Positions 4,699-5,604 of a stretch of 5,604 nucleotides of DNA are shown one piece after another (position 1 is the first letter of the stretch; every line of letters starts with the position of its first letter). The stretch is from Bacteroidales bacterium (GTDB taxonomy: Bacteria > Bacteroidota > Bacteroidia > Bacteroidales > Muribaculaceae). The notes under the pieces are model-generated. The model did not search any database. It was not told the origin of the DNA and saw nothing but the letters and a program-made list of their open reading frames with translations. Made by a program: the position numbers and the translations under genes. Location: contig SFNC01000120.1 in the NCBI GenBank assembly GCA_004554255.1, positions 1 to 5,604 on the forward strand. The letters are read 5' to 3'.

Positions 4699-5604
4699 TC
4701 AGCAGTTTTCAGAATCGTCGGGCGGCGATTCAGATTCTTCAGCAAGCATTATTTTCAGATCTGCATCGGGCTGGTTGAGGAACTTTTCGAGATTCAGATA
4801 GTACATCAGCACGATGCGCACTATTGTGGCCAGTCCTGAGAAGCTCCAACGCCTTTGCAAGGAGCTTTGTAAGACCGAGAGCAGTAGATTTGCTATGAGA
4901 GTTACCCATATCTGGATCTTTATGGCATTGGCGCTTTCGCCGTAGAAGTATCTCAGAGGGAAGTTTTGCTTTATCTGCTTGAAAAGCGACTCAATCTGCC
5001 ACCGGCGGCGGTATATCGCCACGATTGTCTCCAGAGGCATGTCGAAGTCATTGGTCAGAAGTGATATAAGCTTAGGCTTCTTGCCTTTCTTAATATCAAC
5101 GTATGTTATTATCCTGGCAATGTGGTTGATGCCGTCTTTACGGAACACCACCACCTGCTCTCGGTACTCCATCAGGCCCTGGGGATTCTGATGCATGCAG
5201 TCCACAAGAACCTCGTAACTGAGGTTTTTCTTCATCTTGGTGACATATACCACACCTCTGTCTGTCAGTTCCTCAAATTTGGCATAGTTGATATATGCAC
5301 GGTCAAGTGCTACTATATCATTGTGGCTGTAATGACACGGAGCAAGCATAAACGAATCGTTTGTTGCCGCCGAAGTGAACTGCACATCGCAGGGAACGCC
5401 CTCGTTGGCGTGTATTACAGAGTGTACCTTGATGCCACCTTTCTTCTTTCCTGTCTTAGGATGCCGCCCAACTCCCTTGAAAATAGCATTGGAGAACAGC
5501 GTGATGGTTGTGGAATCAATGATTCTAAGCTGCTTTATCCACTCTTCCGTGCCATTGCGTCGGCTGTCCGAGGAAAGAATGTCTTTATTGGCGGCATACA
5601 GGTC
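4699..5604 (-). CDS. IS4-family DDE transposase, N-terminus cut by the window edge
   Basis: The frame is open from base 5604 to the TGA at 4699-4701 and gives 301 residues with no start of its own. Residue numbers here count from the window edge. All three catalytic acids are visible: D30 in LRIIDSTTITLF, D101 in VALDRAYINYAKF, and E205 in YRRRWQIESLFKQIKQNF. The last fits the IS4 signature Y-(2)-R-(3)-E-(6)-K with Y198, R201, E205 and K212. The protein cuts and joins DNA at the IS ends. Full-length relatives are about 400 aa, so roughly 100 N-terminal residues, probably the DUF4372-type DNA-binding part, lie outside. A GTG at 5385 could be taken as a start but would drop the first catalytic Asp, so it is not the real one. 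No frameshift or internal stop is seen, so the gene may be active. The C-terminus is acidic and serine-rich. Confidence 0.95.
   Translation of the reverse strand, partial: DLYAANKDILSSDSRRNGTEEWIKQLRIIDSTTITLFSNAIFKGVGRHPKTGKKKGGIKVHSVIHANEGVPCDVQFTSAATNDSFMLAPCHYSHNDIVALDRAYINYAKFEELTDRGVVYVTKMKKNLSYEVLVDCMHQNPQGLMEYREQVVVFRKDGINHIARIITYVDIKKGKKPKLISLLTNDFDMPLETIVAIYRRRWQIESLFKQIKQNFPLRYFYGESANAIKIQIWVTLIANLLLSVLQSSLQRRWSFSGLATIVRIVLMYYLNLEKFLNQPDADLKIMLAEESESPPDDSENC

Larger units (their letters stand above)
4617..5604 (-). mobile_element. Insertion sequence of the IS4 family, 3' part (runs off the window)
   Basis: The transposase gene and its terminator define the 3' portion of an IS4-type element. 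The exact end is not provable here because the other terminus, and so the inverted repeat and target duplication, lie outside the window. A plausible end is the CTGTCCGCTAAACC-type sequence beginning near 4617, just right of the tRNA terminator, since everything to the left is accounted for by tRNA and terminator. The boundary is an inference; the presence of the element is secure. Confidence 0.65.

Noticed and set aside
5383..5385. GTG as the transposase start
   Set aside because: The same frame continues to the window edge and contains the first catalytic Asp (DSTT, codon 5515-5517) and the conserved FKGVGRH segment.

Overview
The window looks like chromosomal DNA from a Bacteroidales bacterium, probably a gut lineage. 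The evidence is two matches to the Bacteroidetes promoter consensus (TTG/TTTG, about 20 bases, TAnnTTTG), A-rich leaders instead of Shine-Dalgarno sites in front of three of the four operon starts, a long 'eukaryotic-type' branched-chain aminotransferase, a tRNA without an encoded CCA, and an IS4-family transposase of the type common in Bacteroidetes. A family such as Muribaculaceae is a guess; the order is fairly secure.

Layout: bases 1-207 hold no convincing gene. They carry a candidate promoter (85-115) and small inverted repeats. Four genes then follow on the + strand, packed so tightly that one operon is the natural reading: ilvE (208-1275), a small HD-domain phosphohydrolase (1286-1858, 10-base gap), a lipoprotein with a PQQ-like beta-propeller (1863-3440, 4-base gap), and a secreted alpha/beta hydrolase (3440-4384, one-base TAATG overlap). 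A strong promoter at 4425-4456 drives a tRNA-Pro(TGG) at 4470-4543. A 15-bp perfect stem-loop at 4552-4600 closes this unit.

The right part is the 3' end of an insertion sequence on the - strand. The transposase frame is open from the window edge (5604) to its stop at 4699, with all catalytic motifs visible and only the N-terminus missing. It has its own terminator hairpin on the - strand (4636-4673). The IS is therefore tail-to-tail with the operon and tRNA.

The genes do not form an obvious single pathway. ilvE is amino-acid metabolism and the HD protein is an uncharacterised hydrolase. The propeller lipoprotein and the hydrolase are both predicted to act outside the cytoplasm and are translationally coupled, so they are the most likely functional pair. 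The most unusual item is the 33-residue Lys/Arg/Ser-only-like basic tail on the hydrolase. I see no defence system, CRISPR array or clearly new system; the propeller/basic-tailed hydrolase pair is the best candidate for undescribed biology.
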